Positions 44,007-56,479 of a DNA stretch of 64,000 bases are shown piece after piece. The notes beneath the pieces are model-generated. The model saw only the letters and a list, made by a program, of their open reading frames with translations. It did no database searches and was not told where the DNA came from. The first letter of the stretch is position 1, and every line of letters begins with the position of its first letter. Source of the DNA: Siphonodentalium dalli (lineage: Eukaryota > Mollusca > Scaphopoda > Gadilida > Siphonodentaliidae); assembly GCA_032622095.1 (NCBI GenBank), contig CP136065.1, forward strand, positions 118,029,195-118,093,194, in the 5' to 3' direction. A program made the position numbers and the translations under genes.

Positions 44007-45507
44007 CAGGGTTTCCGCCAGGCCGGCTGCGGGTCCGTCCTACGGACCCTTTCCCCCCGTCGGTCATTGAACGAAATCCCACTCATACGCAAATAAATGA
44101 CGTTATTAAAAACTTTTTCAGTCTTGTCTGTGTCGACAGGCTATATATCTACACTTATTTTCATTAATATTGACAAAATGAAATCGACACAGTCCATCTC
44201 CCGAAAAAAAACAATAAGAAAGAGTGTGTCAAATAGCGACATTAGATACAGCGTAATGCATGTCGCGGTAACATCAAAGAATGCCGGACCGTTGAGTGCG
44301 GATATTTTTGTGCACGTGATTCCATGGATGAAACTATTCACGCTCGAAGACCCCGTGCTATTGTACGATTACATAATGGGATAAAAGAACACCCAATTAC
44401 TGAGTCGGGGATATTTTTATGCACGGGATTTTCGTGGATGAAACTACTCAATGTTGATCATTTATCTTATTGCTGTATTATCATTTGTTTTGAGTTTGAT
44501 GTACCGGTAAGTGAAGTTCTTGAAAAATACATATAATTCTCTACGTGTGTTGATTATTATGCGTATATTGCCATGCATACTTAACAAAATCCCAAAGTGA
44601 TTTATTTCACAATAATACGGAACCTGTCCCAAATCAGTCTTTATAGCGGGAATTCATAGTGAGAACACCATTCATTTGAGCCATATGACATGCATGGAGG
44701 ATAAACACAAACACATACCCCCCCCCCCCCCCCAATATGGAGATTTTGTCAAAGTACGGTCAATAATAGTAACGTTGTCCCTCCTTGTCCCCAAGCACAA
44801 TAATCAACTACGCAGTACGCACATGTTCACATTTCCCACCAAAAACTCAATTATATTTTATAACACATTGGCTAAAACTCTGTTCTATAGCTGTGGTCAT
44901 CAGTTGTTGGACTAATACAAACTATTGAACAAGCTACGCGTTCCAGGTGAAAGATTTCGCTACCATTCGTATTTCGCCGCTATAAATATCTCCTGCAGAA
45001 AAACCCTGCGGTATGACGTCACCGAGCACAAATAGTTTTACGATTGACAGAATATATAATCCTGTCAGTTTCACTGACGCTATTTGAAATTCTAAGAAAT
45101 ACTTTATTCAATTCTCCTTGCTAGGTATTATTGGTCAATGCGTAGATTCTTTTTAGTGTTTAGATTCATTATACCTGTTGGAATCTTATTGTAAGTTATA
45201 AATTTGTAAACAGTTAACACAGTATTAAACTTGTAGCTCATTCATTTATATATAGTCTTCAATCAGACAGTCATTTAATTACGTACGTAAGACTGCCAAC
45301 TATTTGGATACCATCAACAGAATTAATGCACCCGCAGAAATGATCGACTTGCATAATATACGTAGCTTTGGATTGCTTTGTGGGACACTCAGGTGCAAGG
45401 AAATGGCTTCTTTTCAGTGTCAAATAACAAAATTTTCACCCGACAGGACGAACCATGGTGTGTTTCCCCAATACAGACTCATTAATTCTCCCCTGGCGGA
45501 AACCCTG
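44007..45507. mobile_element. hAT-like non-autonomous element, 1.5 kb
   Basis: Ends are a perfect 16-bp inverted repeat: CAGGGTTTCCGCCAGG (44007-44022) and CCTGGCGGAAACCCTG (45492-45507). The flanks read ATATAAC immediately on both sides (44000-44006 and 45508-45514), a 7-bp match, or 7 of 8 if the ends are moved by one base, so close to the 8-bp duplication of hAT elements. CAGGG ends also fit hAT. No transposase was recognised; the 95-codon frame at 44097-44384 has no known domain. Inside are a short palindrome 'gggtccgtcctacggaccc' (44031-44049), two ~75-bp direct repeats (about 44302 and 44410, 'ggatattttt.tgcacg.gatt'), and a 16-C run (44718-44733). Confidence 0.82.
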
Positions 45508-45514
45508 ATATAAC

Positions 45515-47186
45515 ACATATGTATATATCGATACCGTAAACACAACACTAACAAAGTAATTGTAGAATGTGACAGTCGCACCCTGAACATGACGTAACTG
45601 AATATGTGGGCAGATAATTGTCACTGAATGTGACTATCTTCTCAGTTTTCCCTGACTGCTATAATATTATCTTTGATGTAGGCTTTATAGCTACTGCTTA
45701 TGAAAGACAGTGTATACAATGGCAGAACAGTAGTCAGTTTGAATAATAGTAATCAAGACCTTGCTAATATGGCCTTTTCTGGTCAGCAATACTGTAAATT
45801 GTCCAAAAACAAATGCACTTTCAATCTTCTGACTGTTACACAAGCTGTTTGTTATATTCTCCAGCAAAAAAGTAACAGTCATTTAACGGTGAGAATGTTG
45901 ATCGCTGTATGTTCATCGTTGCTCATGATTTGAACATTTCTGATCCCAACTTTCTGATCGCATCAAAGGTTCTTGGAAACTTCAAATCGAATCAAATCCT
46001 TAAAGAAATATTATGTACTTGTGCGGGTGCATGAAACTGATCAGTTAGTATCCAGGCGCTATGCCAACTGGAGGAATGTAGTATTCTACTGACATTGCCG
46101 AAAATCTGAAGCAAATCGGCCGTACCACTCCATAGAAAACATCGCCAGAACTATGCTCAATTGTAAATTTACTTCTCGATTCGGGACGCATCTATCACCG
46201 ATAAATTAACAAAAACGATTTCGCCATCGAGAGTCACTGCATTAAATTAATATATAAGAATGACGGTGTGTGTTTTCAATATCGATATACTATTTGTAAA
46301 AATTACTACTCTGAACAAGATTATTCTCCATTTATATTTTGTCACCCAACCGGAGTGTTTCACATCACTTTAATTCTTTACCACCTAATATGAAATGTCG
46401 CTGGACACCTGGTGATGTATTTTTACATACAAATTATAAAATGTCCCAAGTATATGCAAAATATGTCTAATCATGTCACCAGGTGTTAAATATTTAATGC
46501 TTTACAGGGACCTAGTTCAAACCCAAAAATTATGTATACCTATCTGAAATCATACACACGGAACAGATGATTTCAAAACAAATTAGTCGATATAGTGCTG
46601 AAAATATATGTGTTGTTATATTTTTCGACAAATTTGAGATTGTTTAATTTTGTATCACAAACTGCCTGTACATGGCTTTAAATTGTGGTGACATGAGACT
46701 GACTGCGATTCATGTATATATATATCATAGTGCTCAAGTGGTAAATGGTAAACCAGCAAGATCAATTTTATTTATTGAGTCTGATGGGATAAAACCAAGA
46801 GTTGGTCTAGGCAATCAATAGCTAAGCTCATACAGTTGATTTACTGACCACAAATTAAATTCCCATCCAGCCATTAAGGGAGGGCAAACCAATGAGGCAG
46901 TAAATATTAGGTTAGCACACTGTTAATCAGGCATCAACATTTCTGGTTTGTCTAATATGTCATATTGGTTTTTTTTACACCATTGGCTGTCATATTTAGC
47001 TCTGAGATACAAATGTGTTTCCCCACTTATAGAATACAGTGCCAGGAACTTACATCATAATTTGCCAGAAAATGGCAGCAATATATCACCACTAGCCATT
47101 TCAACATTGGTTTTTTTTATTTTCCAAAGATATCAGTAAGTTATCAGATGTGCTTTATAGTGAGCCAGCAAAAACGCATATATATA
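45515..47186. other. Unannotated stretch
   Basis: A possible small fold-back, 'acacctggtgatgt' (46405-46418) with 'catgtcaccaggtgt' (46474-46488), lies about 55 bp apart. Open frames 45691-45933 on both strands are overlapping shadows without known domains. Otherwise nothing recognised. Confidence 0.45.
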
Positions 47187-47383
47187 CAGTTATGTCCAAA
47201 TAATCGACTCTTTAACCACAGCAGAATTAGGGTAATTATTCAGGATATAGTCAGAAATATGGCTTGCTGCCATTCACTGAGAGCTTTCCGATGAATGGCA
47301 ACAAGCCATATTTCAGACTAAATCCTGAAAAATTACCTATAATTCTGCTGTGGTTAAGGAGTCGATTATTTAGGGCATTACTG
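47187..47383. mobile_element. Tc1/mariner-type MITE, copy 2 (TA target duplication)
   Basis: Homologous to 4034-4222 throughout ('tttaaccacagcagaattag', 'gagctttccgatgaatggca' + 'acaagccatattt', 'cctgaaaaatta'). It begins CAGTTATGTCC and ends GGCATTACTG, flanked by TA at 47185-47186 and 47384-47385. The left terminus is more decayed than that of copy 1. It is about 197 bp, with no ORF. Confidence 0.88.
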
Positions 47384-47385
47384 TA

Positions 47386-48634
47386 GCCCTTTGTTGAGTT
47401 ATTTATATAGTTGAAGAAAATTATGAAACTAACTTTGATGTGAGACAGCTTGCTGCAATATTTGAGTGAATTATGATGCAGGTTCCCAGCCCTGGAATAT
47501 AAAAGGATGACGTGCTAGTAAATTTCCCATTCCAGGAATTGATGCTAGCGATTGTTGTTGTGATATGTGCTGCACAACCCACTGTCCTAAACAGCGAATT
47601 TAGTAGTCTCAACAATGAAATTTGGAACACATGCAGCATTGATTGAGATTATAGAAATTTGTTATTAAACATAATTTATTTAATTAACTTTTTTAATTAA
47701 AACACAAAGCAAATTAATCACCACTGCCCACTATCGCCACTTTCCATATGGCGCTATAAGAAGCTGCCATTCTGGAACATATTATTGACTCCCAAAGGGT
47801 AGGGAGGGTGATGCCAAAATATTAGTAATATCGGTTGTTCGTAAACTTAAATTTTATGTCAAATGTTCCTTAATAATATTTTGGTCAGAAATATTACAGA
47901 TTCTAAATCCCCAACAAGGACGTGGGAAAGTAACAGAGTCAATAATACTACAAGTAAAGACTCACTAAACATTACCCGAGTTCCCCTTGTAACATCTATG
48001 TACATATTCCCCTTGAATTGTTCCTAGAATTTTTTATTTTCTTTGAACTTCTTTTCCATAAGATCCAGAACATGATTTTATCTACATATTACTAGGTACA
48101 TGTACATACTGATGCTTCTTGTAATTCTCTAAACATCCATCTAAATCTTCCCATTCTGGAAGACTGAGAGCAACTGCTCAACTTAAGCTCCACGCTTGGC
48201 CAATTGTTGTGATCCTGGTTGGTACTAATGCAAAAAATGACAAATTATTCAACCACATTTCACTGGTGATTAAAGATGCATAGGATCCACCTACTATAGA
48301 TTTCTCTGGTTTTAATTACTGAACCACTAAAGCATCATCCAGGATGAAAACTGAGAAGTCAGCTTGAGTGTATATACCTCTGCCAGCAAGATACCTGTAT
48401 TCTTTCTATAAATATTGATATCTCTTTAAAATTTTAATTGGTCTTTATAATACATTTTGTATTCCAGGGAATTTACAGTGATCTTCATGATCGAAGACCA
48501 ATAACAGTCCACAAGATGTCTTAGATAGGAAGGACAAGCTAATGAGTATGCTCAGCATGGGGTTCAGATAATAAGTTCAACAAATGACCATAGACCGTAT
48601 TTAAACTTATTATCTGAACATTTCCCTGCAATTA
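47386..48634. other. Unannotated stretch
   Basis: A 96-bp minus-strand open stretch near 48105-48200 with a possible acceptor was inspected as a candidate exon but has no recognisable domain. The remainder is AT-rich without repeats I can name. Confidence 0.4.
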
Positions 48635-48642
48635 ATAGGAAA

Positions 48643-49018
48643 CAGGGGCACCGGAAGCATCCAAGGGCAGGGGGGGGCAGGGCCTACAAAAAGGGCACTT
48701 TTCTGCAAAAAAGGGCATTTTCTCAGCAAACTCGGGAAAATAACCATAAATTCATTGTGGCAAAAATCCCTATTTTAATGGTATTTGTCGGTTTTTATGG
48801 CCGTTTTGTGATAAAATTGACAAAAAATTAATATTCCTTGTGAAATTGGTGGTATTTGGACCAAAAAAGTCACATTTTGCTATAAAAACACGAGATTAAA
48901 CACACAAAAAGCATTTTCTGTCTCCAGAAAAAGGGCAAGTCCTGCCCCCGCTCGCCCCCCTTGGTCAAGGGCAGGGGGGTCAGCTGCCCCCTCTGCCCCC
49001 CCTCTTCCGGCGCCCCTG
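48643..49018. mobile_element. hAT-type MITE with perfect 8-bp target duplication
   Basis: A 376-bp element. The left end CAGGGGCACCGGAAG and right end CTTCCGGCGCCCCTG are inverted repeats with one mismatch. The flanks are ATAGGAAA at 48635-48642 and again at 49019-49026, a perfect 8-bp target duplication, the hallmark of hAT transposons. G-rich/C-rich subterminal words ('aagggcaggggggg', 'gcccccgctcgcccccc', 'agggcaggggggtc') strengthen the ends. No ORF; the interior is AT-rich. The boundaries are exact. Confidence 0.96.
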
Positions 49019-49026
49019 ATAGGAAA

Positions 49027-52000
49027 CCTTCTGCTCATGTATATCTGTTGGCTACTTATTTTTCCATGACATCCCTCCCTCCAGATGAATAATGGACTTT
49101 TTCATATAACTGAATGTGGGAGTCCATTTATTTAGTAAATAAAATGTTAAACAAAAACAAACTCTTTATTTCTGGATTTGTTCAATATTATTCAATAATC
49201 TGAGCTAGGTTTCAAATAATAGTACTGGATGTGAATTTTGTGATATACATCCGAAATCTTTCTCTGTAAGTGCCTGAGAATTATGAAGACACACCACCTT
49301 AGCAAATATGTCAACAAAAAAATGATTCAAGCATTTTTTTTTCTTTCTTTTTTTTTCGACCGTCCCTACCAAAGCAAGGTTAAATAAATCCGTAAAGCAG
49401 AAAAATAAAAATGTTTGGCCTTACATCATCACCCTCAGCAAAATTTCCAAAACAGTGTTAATGACACCAAATCATAATGGCTCTATTTTCAAGTAACAAG
49501 TAACCCTTTCTGGTCAACCCACAGGATTTCTCAAGAGCAGATCCCTTTAATAAGTAAATATGTGAATTGCTCGTATTTCGATAAGACAGGAATTTCCAAA
49601 ACATAGATATTAAAAGCACCCTTCTTTTTTGTCAGCCAGTTTTCAAAATGGTCTCAGGCTGCCTGAGGTCAACTTTTCTATGTCCCGACAATAGTCCTTT
49701 TCCCATGCACATTATGAACATCCTGGGACAGCGTACATGTATGCCCTTGGTCTGTTGCAGGCTTTGGATATGCCAGTCGGTCACGGAGGATTAGACAAAA
49801 CTTACATTTCTTATTTGCAAGCCTTTTTTGTAAATGGTCCAAGTACAGCTTCCACAGATCATTCTACCGATATAGTTTCCCCGGCTGTCAATCAAATAAT
49901 TATTAGCAGATATTTTAAACCAATCAGCAACTAAGCCAGTCGCTTGCTGCATTTAAAATTCTTTATTCGCCCTAAATTTGAAATCTACGCATACTTTCAG
50001 AATTAAAACAGTGTTTTTGTTGTCAAATCATAATGTACTGAAATTTGATCTGAGCATTGATGTTAGAAATTCATCCATGATTATAACACTGTTTTTCATT
50101 TTGCATGACACCAGTTATAATTTTACACAATTAAAGTCGAATATAATGTATGATCTCGGGCGCACACTAATTAAAACTATTTCTGCAGATGCCTTATCTT
50201 CTAGCAACTTCAAGCTCCACCCACTGCTGCATATGTGTGGAAACATTCATTGCTTACCTTAATACCAACAAGATTCATTAAGGGCGTGTGTGTGTACTGG
50301 TGTATAGATGGGACCAGGAGTCTCCTAAACACAGAGAAATAAAGTTTCTCATTAGCCAGCTGTTTTAAGTGGTACCATGCTGAAAGAAGCCAACTTTTTC
50401 ATGCAAATCAATAGACCGATGTTTGTTTTTTGACCCACTGTATCATGAGAGCGAGTGAACTGATAGTGTGTTCTGTTCAGGCCACCATCCTGATTATGCC
50501 CATTTGAGTTAGAGACTCACGTTTTACTTCATTGATAAAATGTCAATAATTTTGAGGGAAACAGACTTGCAGCAGCTAAATGCTTTTGTTTGGTTACATA
50601 TATGTTCTAATTGGTTTTAATATAGCCTACTTGAGATGCCATGTGTAGCTTCCAACAATAGACCTTCATATAGGGAAAAAGCCAATTCTGATCTGCAATC
50701 AGATTTTATTGAATAGCATATGTTCACCCCATGTATGTGGTATCGCCAACCCGGAAGGTATCACCAAACCAGACCATGCGGTATTGATAAATGGACATAT
50801 ATTCCCTCAGATGAATCTATGTATCTCCCAGTTGAATGGTGATATCCACTATTCAAAACATAATTTCGTAAAGCAGAATGTTCCCTCAATGGGATAGCGA
50901 TCATAGCTTGCTCTCATCCCGATAAATTTAATGGAAATTCCGGCTCATTTCTGATTTTATCATAAATAGTAGACACTTTTTGATGTTAGGTAGTTCGTTT
51001 GAAATATAATTATCAGCCATTGACGGGGATAATGTGTGTATCAATAGAAAAACATATGTTTAATTAACCATAAAATTGTCTCGCTTACAGAGCGGTTCAC
51101 AAAAATACTATCAGCGACCAAGTGTGGGTACCCACCATAATTTCAGGTGTCAAAGCCGCAGATCAATCCTGCGATGAGATGTCGCCGAACCGCATTTGGG
51201 ATGTCAAATATGCAGATGATATACTTTGCATTTTGACCATTTCAGACCAAACATAACCAGTCCATATTCGCACAAGGCAAACCAAGTTTATTTTGTGAGG
51301 ACACAAGCATTGCCATTAGAGTGGTTGTGATATATCCGTTTTTGGGATAAACCATTTTTCCGAACCACCATTTACGCTCAGCAAGAACAACAATGATACT
51401 GTATTATCAAAACATAACAATCGAAGAAGTGATGCCATTTTATTTTAAAAGACTGTCATCAGAAGACGTTATGAAAAACAAATGTAATGATTCCAATCAT
51501 TTGTCATTAGAGAGCAAGCTGTCATTACCCATAGGTTATTTTTGTGACATCTCAGAAGAAAACTTTATGACGCAGCCTCTACACCCATTTGACATCATTA
51601 AACAATTATTTTCCAAAAATTCAACGTACTCATTCGCAAAACACGATATCTGAACTACGCAAAAATGTTAACAAACAATCCCGAATAAATAACCGATATA
51701 AACAAACAAGAATGATTTCACAAATGATAGTCACTCTATTTTATTTATATGAAAAAATGACATTGTGTGCTGGCATTTAAATTGATACAAAATTAATAAA
51801 AAGGTTGCAGACCCCATGTCTCTTGATTCGAGGTGTGTTTTTTGGGCTTTTTAGCACCCTCTGAGATTGCATAAAATATGCAAAAATAAAATTGCACTTA
51901 AAGTGCGAACCAGGGTTTAGACGCTACTGCTGAATGGGAGCACATGTCACTCGAGTGCAGTCCGATGAATTCCGCATGGACCCTGCAAAGCTTCGATATT

Positions 52001-53932
52001 TGATTTGATTCATTTCACGAATCGGCCTGGGCTGCTGATTTTGTCGATCATTGGATTAAAATATTCTCGACTCATCATTCTTGGCATTCTTCTCAATGAT
52101 AAAGAACAAGAGTTGATGAAGCCTTGTTCTAAATATCAAATTTAGTTATAGGTCTATTCAATTATAATGCCTGATATTTTAGCCTATTAAACTTGGTGTT
52201 TTTGTCTTACATTGATTTGTAGCATACAGCGCAACAACATGACAGCAATACAGTGTATTTCTCACACGATCACGCAAATGTAGGGAGTCATCATTGGAAA
52301 TATTGAAATCTTTTACGAATGCAAACAATCTTGATTAATCATCTATATGTTCGTCTAGGCATTCTTGAAACATGCCTTTTGACTTACAATGTTCATGATA
52401 TTAAAAAGACAAATTTTATAATTGAAACATGAGAAGATTTGTTTGCAACTGAAACTATTGGCAGCGGTTCACCAGTGGGTCTTAAATGTTGAAACACGAT
52501 CCATCACTCAGACAACACCCTTGTAATTGCACACCCCATTTTGCCCCAGTACATAGTATTTACTGCTGCATTGGACTTTATTCTATGGCTTTGGGCACTA
52601 TGCATTTCCCAGGTTCACAAAACTGGTATTATGTTTACCCGGGATCACCGGAAGTGGTATTTTGGTAAACCCAGGTTTGGCTCATGTATATATATTTAAA
52701 TTCACTGTATACCCCAACCACAATACATGCATACCCTAGAATGTTTTGTCGTCAAAGACAGGTCATGCCATCTGAGGTTGAATATAAAATGCAAAAATAA
52801 AATGAATAATGAAAGATGCATCTATTAAGCCAAATTATCAAACATCGTCTGACGAGATTCTACACTTATCATTATAAACTTAAAGTGATAACGTGAATCG
52901 AAACATGTAATCTCAATTAAAAAATATAATGACTGTAGATCTGAGCAGTGTAGGGTGATACATAGACCAGGCTTATCACTGGACTAACATCTGGATTGTT
53001 CGGTCTATTCCCACAACTTATATAAACTAAAAATGTGTTGGCAGAATCATTCCCATTCGTTTATTTATAAGTGATTTAATATGTTTAATATTGTTGGGGA
53101 GTTCAGACATACAAAATCATAAAACAGATGTTGTTGAAGTTTTCAGCAATAGTTACTTTTTAGTGGGATGTTGTGTTCTTCAAATAGGTGAAGTGGCTGA
53201 ATATCAGTTTTAACCTTTCAAAACTAAATGGATTCTCTATTAAATATTTGGGGTGGTGTAAATAAACAGATTTCAAAAATCAAAATGTAATAACTCTGAG
53301 CTTTTAAATCAAATATTGTTTAACTCTGAAGCCGAAGAAATAGTAACTTTAATAGGGGTGTTAAATCTGACAGGGTATCTTTAATGTCTAAGATCCATGT
53401 GGTAATATGCATTACATATAAATACATCATGTAAATAATGAAGATGAACACATGTTGAAAATTTTCCTTCTGTCAAGGAAGGTTTCCAGTGACAACGATC
53501 ATGAAATTGATAAGACCTGTTCGCATCTTTTTAAGGATATATTCTGAAATATTATTTCTCAGTTGAAATAATCACTAATATAGGGATGGACACATCCAAT
53601 AATGGCTGTGAACAGAATAACTGAATGTCACACAGCGTCATTCAGATTAGGCTTATACCGATGCTGATCAGATTTATATGAAATCAATTTCTCTGCCCAG
53701 CTCAGAACTGTGTAACAATGGGTGAGCTTAGACTTAAAGCGGAAGCAATTCCATCCCGGCAACAAATGGTTGCACCTGGGTCATTAATGGACCAACTGTG
53801 CATATGAGATTAATATTACTGACACAGGGAATAACAATCCGGCACCATTTAACCCATTTTAGCCAAATAATTCTGAATTTTGTAAGGAAGACTCTATGGA
53901 TCAGCATACAGTATGTTGTTCAAAACATGTTA
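49027..53932. other. Repeat-poor stretch, no gene recognised
   Basis: Almost 5 kb without any of the repeat families seen elsewhere. Open frames at 49737-49934, 49978-50262, 50709-50897, 51393-51653 and 52486-52668 (all +) show no known domain. A T-rich tract is at 49333-49358. It might hold lineage-specific exons or regulatory DNA, but the sequence alone does not show it. Confidence 0.4.
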
Positions 53933-53936
53933 TTAA

Positions 53937-54185
53937 CCCTTCCATCACTGGAGCTTTTGTGAAAACCATATGCCAATGCATTCTCTTATATAGTGTATCG
54001 GGAGCCTCACATATATAAGAGAATGCATTGGCCTATTAAACAATATTTACCATTATTACCTTGTACTAAGCCAGTGCATTCTCTTATATATGCGAGGCTC
54101 CTTATGGGGAAACTCGCATATATAAGAGAATGCACTAACAAAAAATGTTTAATCCTCCAACAGCGCAGCTCCCATCATGAAAGGG
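53937..54185. mobile_element. piggyBac-type MITE, copy 1 (TTAA on both sides)
   Basis: A 249-bp element flanked by TTAA at 53933-53936 and 54186-54189. The left end CCCTTCCATCACTGGAGC and right end GCTCCCATCATGAAAGGG are inverted repeats. CCCT...AGGG ends plus a TTAA duplication are the signature of piggyBac elements. Internally 'gcattctcttatatag' and 'ctatataagagaatgc'-type words alternate in both directions four times, so the element can form two hairpins. No ORF. Another copy is at 62117-62359 and a fragment at 34377-34445. Confidence 0.92.
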
Positions 54186-54313
54186 TTAACTTGTTAATCA
54201 ATTAATCACAAGTTCCATGCTGCTTTTGATAATAGATGTATATAACTCCCCATAAGCATATAAAAAGTTTTAACAAGTTTTAAAATTAAAACCCCACAAA
54301 ATAAAGTTGTTAG

Positions 54314-55199
54314 CACGTTCACTGCCACTACGAGTTAACTCGTAGTAAACGGTTCCATGGGGACTGCTACTACGATTTAACTCGTAGTAATGTTCATACC
54401 ACATAAATAATAACACAAACCGCAAGCAATGTTGGTGTATGCGCCAATACATGCCCAACGATCCCATTGATCGATTTTATATGTATAATTACGATGGCTT
54501 GAGATACAACGATTCCCACAGCCCGAACAAGGGGTGGGGTCCAGTTAGAAATCTTGGTAGGATACTCCAATTCACCAGGACCTCTTCTGTACGTCCCTGA
54601 ACCATGATATACATGTGCAACTGGATCATTCCCGGACACATTGTGTATATATAAAGGAATTATCGTGCTTTATTCAATTTTTGTCGATCAAATCCGGGTC
54701 AAATGAAAGACGAAACGTGTTATAAAGTTACTACGAGATAACTCGTAGTCGGCACCTGGGATGAAACTCACCAGTGGTCATCGCTGGTGCCAGCTACGAG
54801 TTATCTCGTTGTTAAATACGTATATTATGTTTTTTGACGTCTTATTCGATGTAGGCTGTACCAATTATCATATATAAATTAATTTACCATGTCTTACATA
54901 CGATATGCTTGTTCATGTATAGCACTCTTCGTCATCTAAGACACTGACAACGTAATTTTATTTACCTACGAGATAACTCGTAGCTGGCACCAGGGATGAA
55001 ACACTAATAAATTCCGTCCCAGTTGTCGACTGCGAGTTATCTCGTAGTAGCCTTATAACATGTTTCAGCATCATATGACCCGATATTGGTCGAACCATTA
55101 CTCATACATACGTAAAATATCATCTACTATCGACAAAACATCAAATCCCATGTTGGCATACGGGATGGAATTACCCATTGGTTTTCGGCAGTGAACGTG
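54314..55199. mobile_element. TTAA-flanked element with six copies of a 20-bp palindrome
   Basis: The left end CACGTTCACTGCC (54314-54326) and right end GGCAGTGAACGTG (55187-55199) are exact inverted repeats. The right flank is TTAA (55200-55203) and the left TTAG (54310-54313), one base from TTAA. Inside are six near-identical palindromes of type ACTACGAGTTAACTCGTAGT at 54327-54346, 54369-54388, 54730-54749, 54793-54812, 54965-54984 and 55029-55048. They are grouped in three pairs; pairs 2 and 3 also enclose inverted ggcacc/ggtgcc-type words. No transposase frame. A piggyBac-type origin is likely from the TTAA target; the minus-strand frames here are not genes. Confidence 0.85.
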
Positions 55200-55203
55200 T
55201 TAA

Positions 55204-56479
55204 ACCCCATCATTTCATTATTAGGGATATTATCACATCTACCATTTAATTTGCCACCTCTCTGGCCTGCTAGCATGCAAGACCGCCTATCTGGCAAAAT
55301 CGTTGTCATTTTCGAGAGGCTGTTGGTGTTTCACAAAATAAGAAGGGAATGGACAGGTAGGAATACTTATTTACACATTCACCCTATGGTGCAATTATCT
55401 CGCCAGACCATGCATAAATATGCTCCCGAGAAATAGAAAAAGCTTCCAAGTTAAAAAATTAGGCTTCATATGTTCTTTACACAATTTCATTCTTAACCTG
55501 TCGTTGAGTGAGCCACAAACCTTGTTTTAATAATGAAATCAATCCAATTTCTGGCCACAATGTGTTGCAAATTTGTAAACTTATGCAGCGCGCATTGACA
55601 TTTTTTCTGAAATCTACTGGGAGGGGGGGGGGGGGGGGGGGGTTTATTATTTATATATAAAAAAAATTGTTAGGTCAAGTGAGTGGTGTTTGCAAAACTG
55701 TCAGATAAAATAAAACCTGACATGATGGCATGTCATCACTCATCAGTATATAACACTCACTGTGACGTCACCTCCGGAATACCCCCAAGTAAATCATTTT
55801 ATCTACTTTGCGTCCTCAGAGCAACATTGTTTCTAATCGTTCATCTATTTAAATGTTATGATGAACTCTGTTCACATTATAAGGCTAGACTCGGGCCTCT
55901 AACTTGATGAATGAAACTCTATATGAGGATTATTTGCCTCCTAATTTGGCTATATGTTTTAATATATATTACAGCTCTTTGTCCGCGGGAAAAATGTCAG
56001 AAATTCCATGTGCAGTATAGCCTACATTGGCACTAGCACCGTATAATAGTACATCAAGATCAAGGAAAAAGAAAGTCCCCTGTGCTAGTGCCATATAGAG
56101 ATTAGACATGGACGTGTTCTTGGGCTTATAGTTCAGGCAAATCATCCCCTTGAAAACTCTAAACAAGTAAATAAGAGTCCACAGTCCTAGTGCCTCTAGG
56201 CCTAGATACAGGACTTTGTCAAGTTCAAACTCGGACAGCAACTGAATCTATGTAGAATCAGAATGCTCAAATTGTCTCATGTAGCACCAGCTATTACACA
56301 GCCAAATAGATATACTATGTTTTAGACAGTTTAGGCGATCAACCACTTTATCATTGTACAGAACTATTGACATTTATCTACAGGAAGTAAGATTCATCAT
56401 GAGAACAATATTTTATTTCTGACAATACATGAAACTTGCAGAGCTGGACAAATAATTCAAAGCTGGATTGTAACTGATT
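55204..56479. other. Unannotated stretch
   Basis: A 20-G run is at 55623-55642. Minus-strand open frame 55969-56241 and plus-strand 55683-55907 have no domain I recognise. The former shows an internal near-repeat ('aagtcccctgtgctagtgccata' and 'cactagcaccgtata') in inverted order, more like a repeat than a gene. Confidence 0.4.

Noticed and set aside
44097-44384. 95-codon frame inside the hAT-like element as a transposase
   Set aside because: Too short, with no zinc-finger or dimerisation motif; the region contains direct repeats that lengthen open frames.
48105-48200. Candidate minus-strand exon with a peptide starting near 'SLPEWEDLDGCLENYKKHQ'
   Set aside because: Acceptor and donor are weak, no family match is recognised, and it does not join in phase to the PDE exons by any evidence I have.
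49027-53932. Small plus-strand frames as a multi-exon gene
   Set aside because: No recognisable domain, no consistent phase, and no conserved splice pattern; absence of repeats alone is not evidence for a gene.
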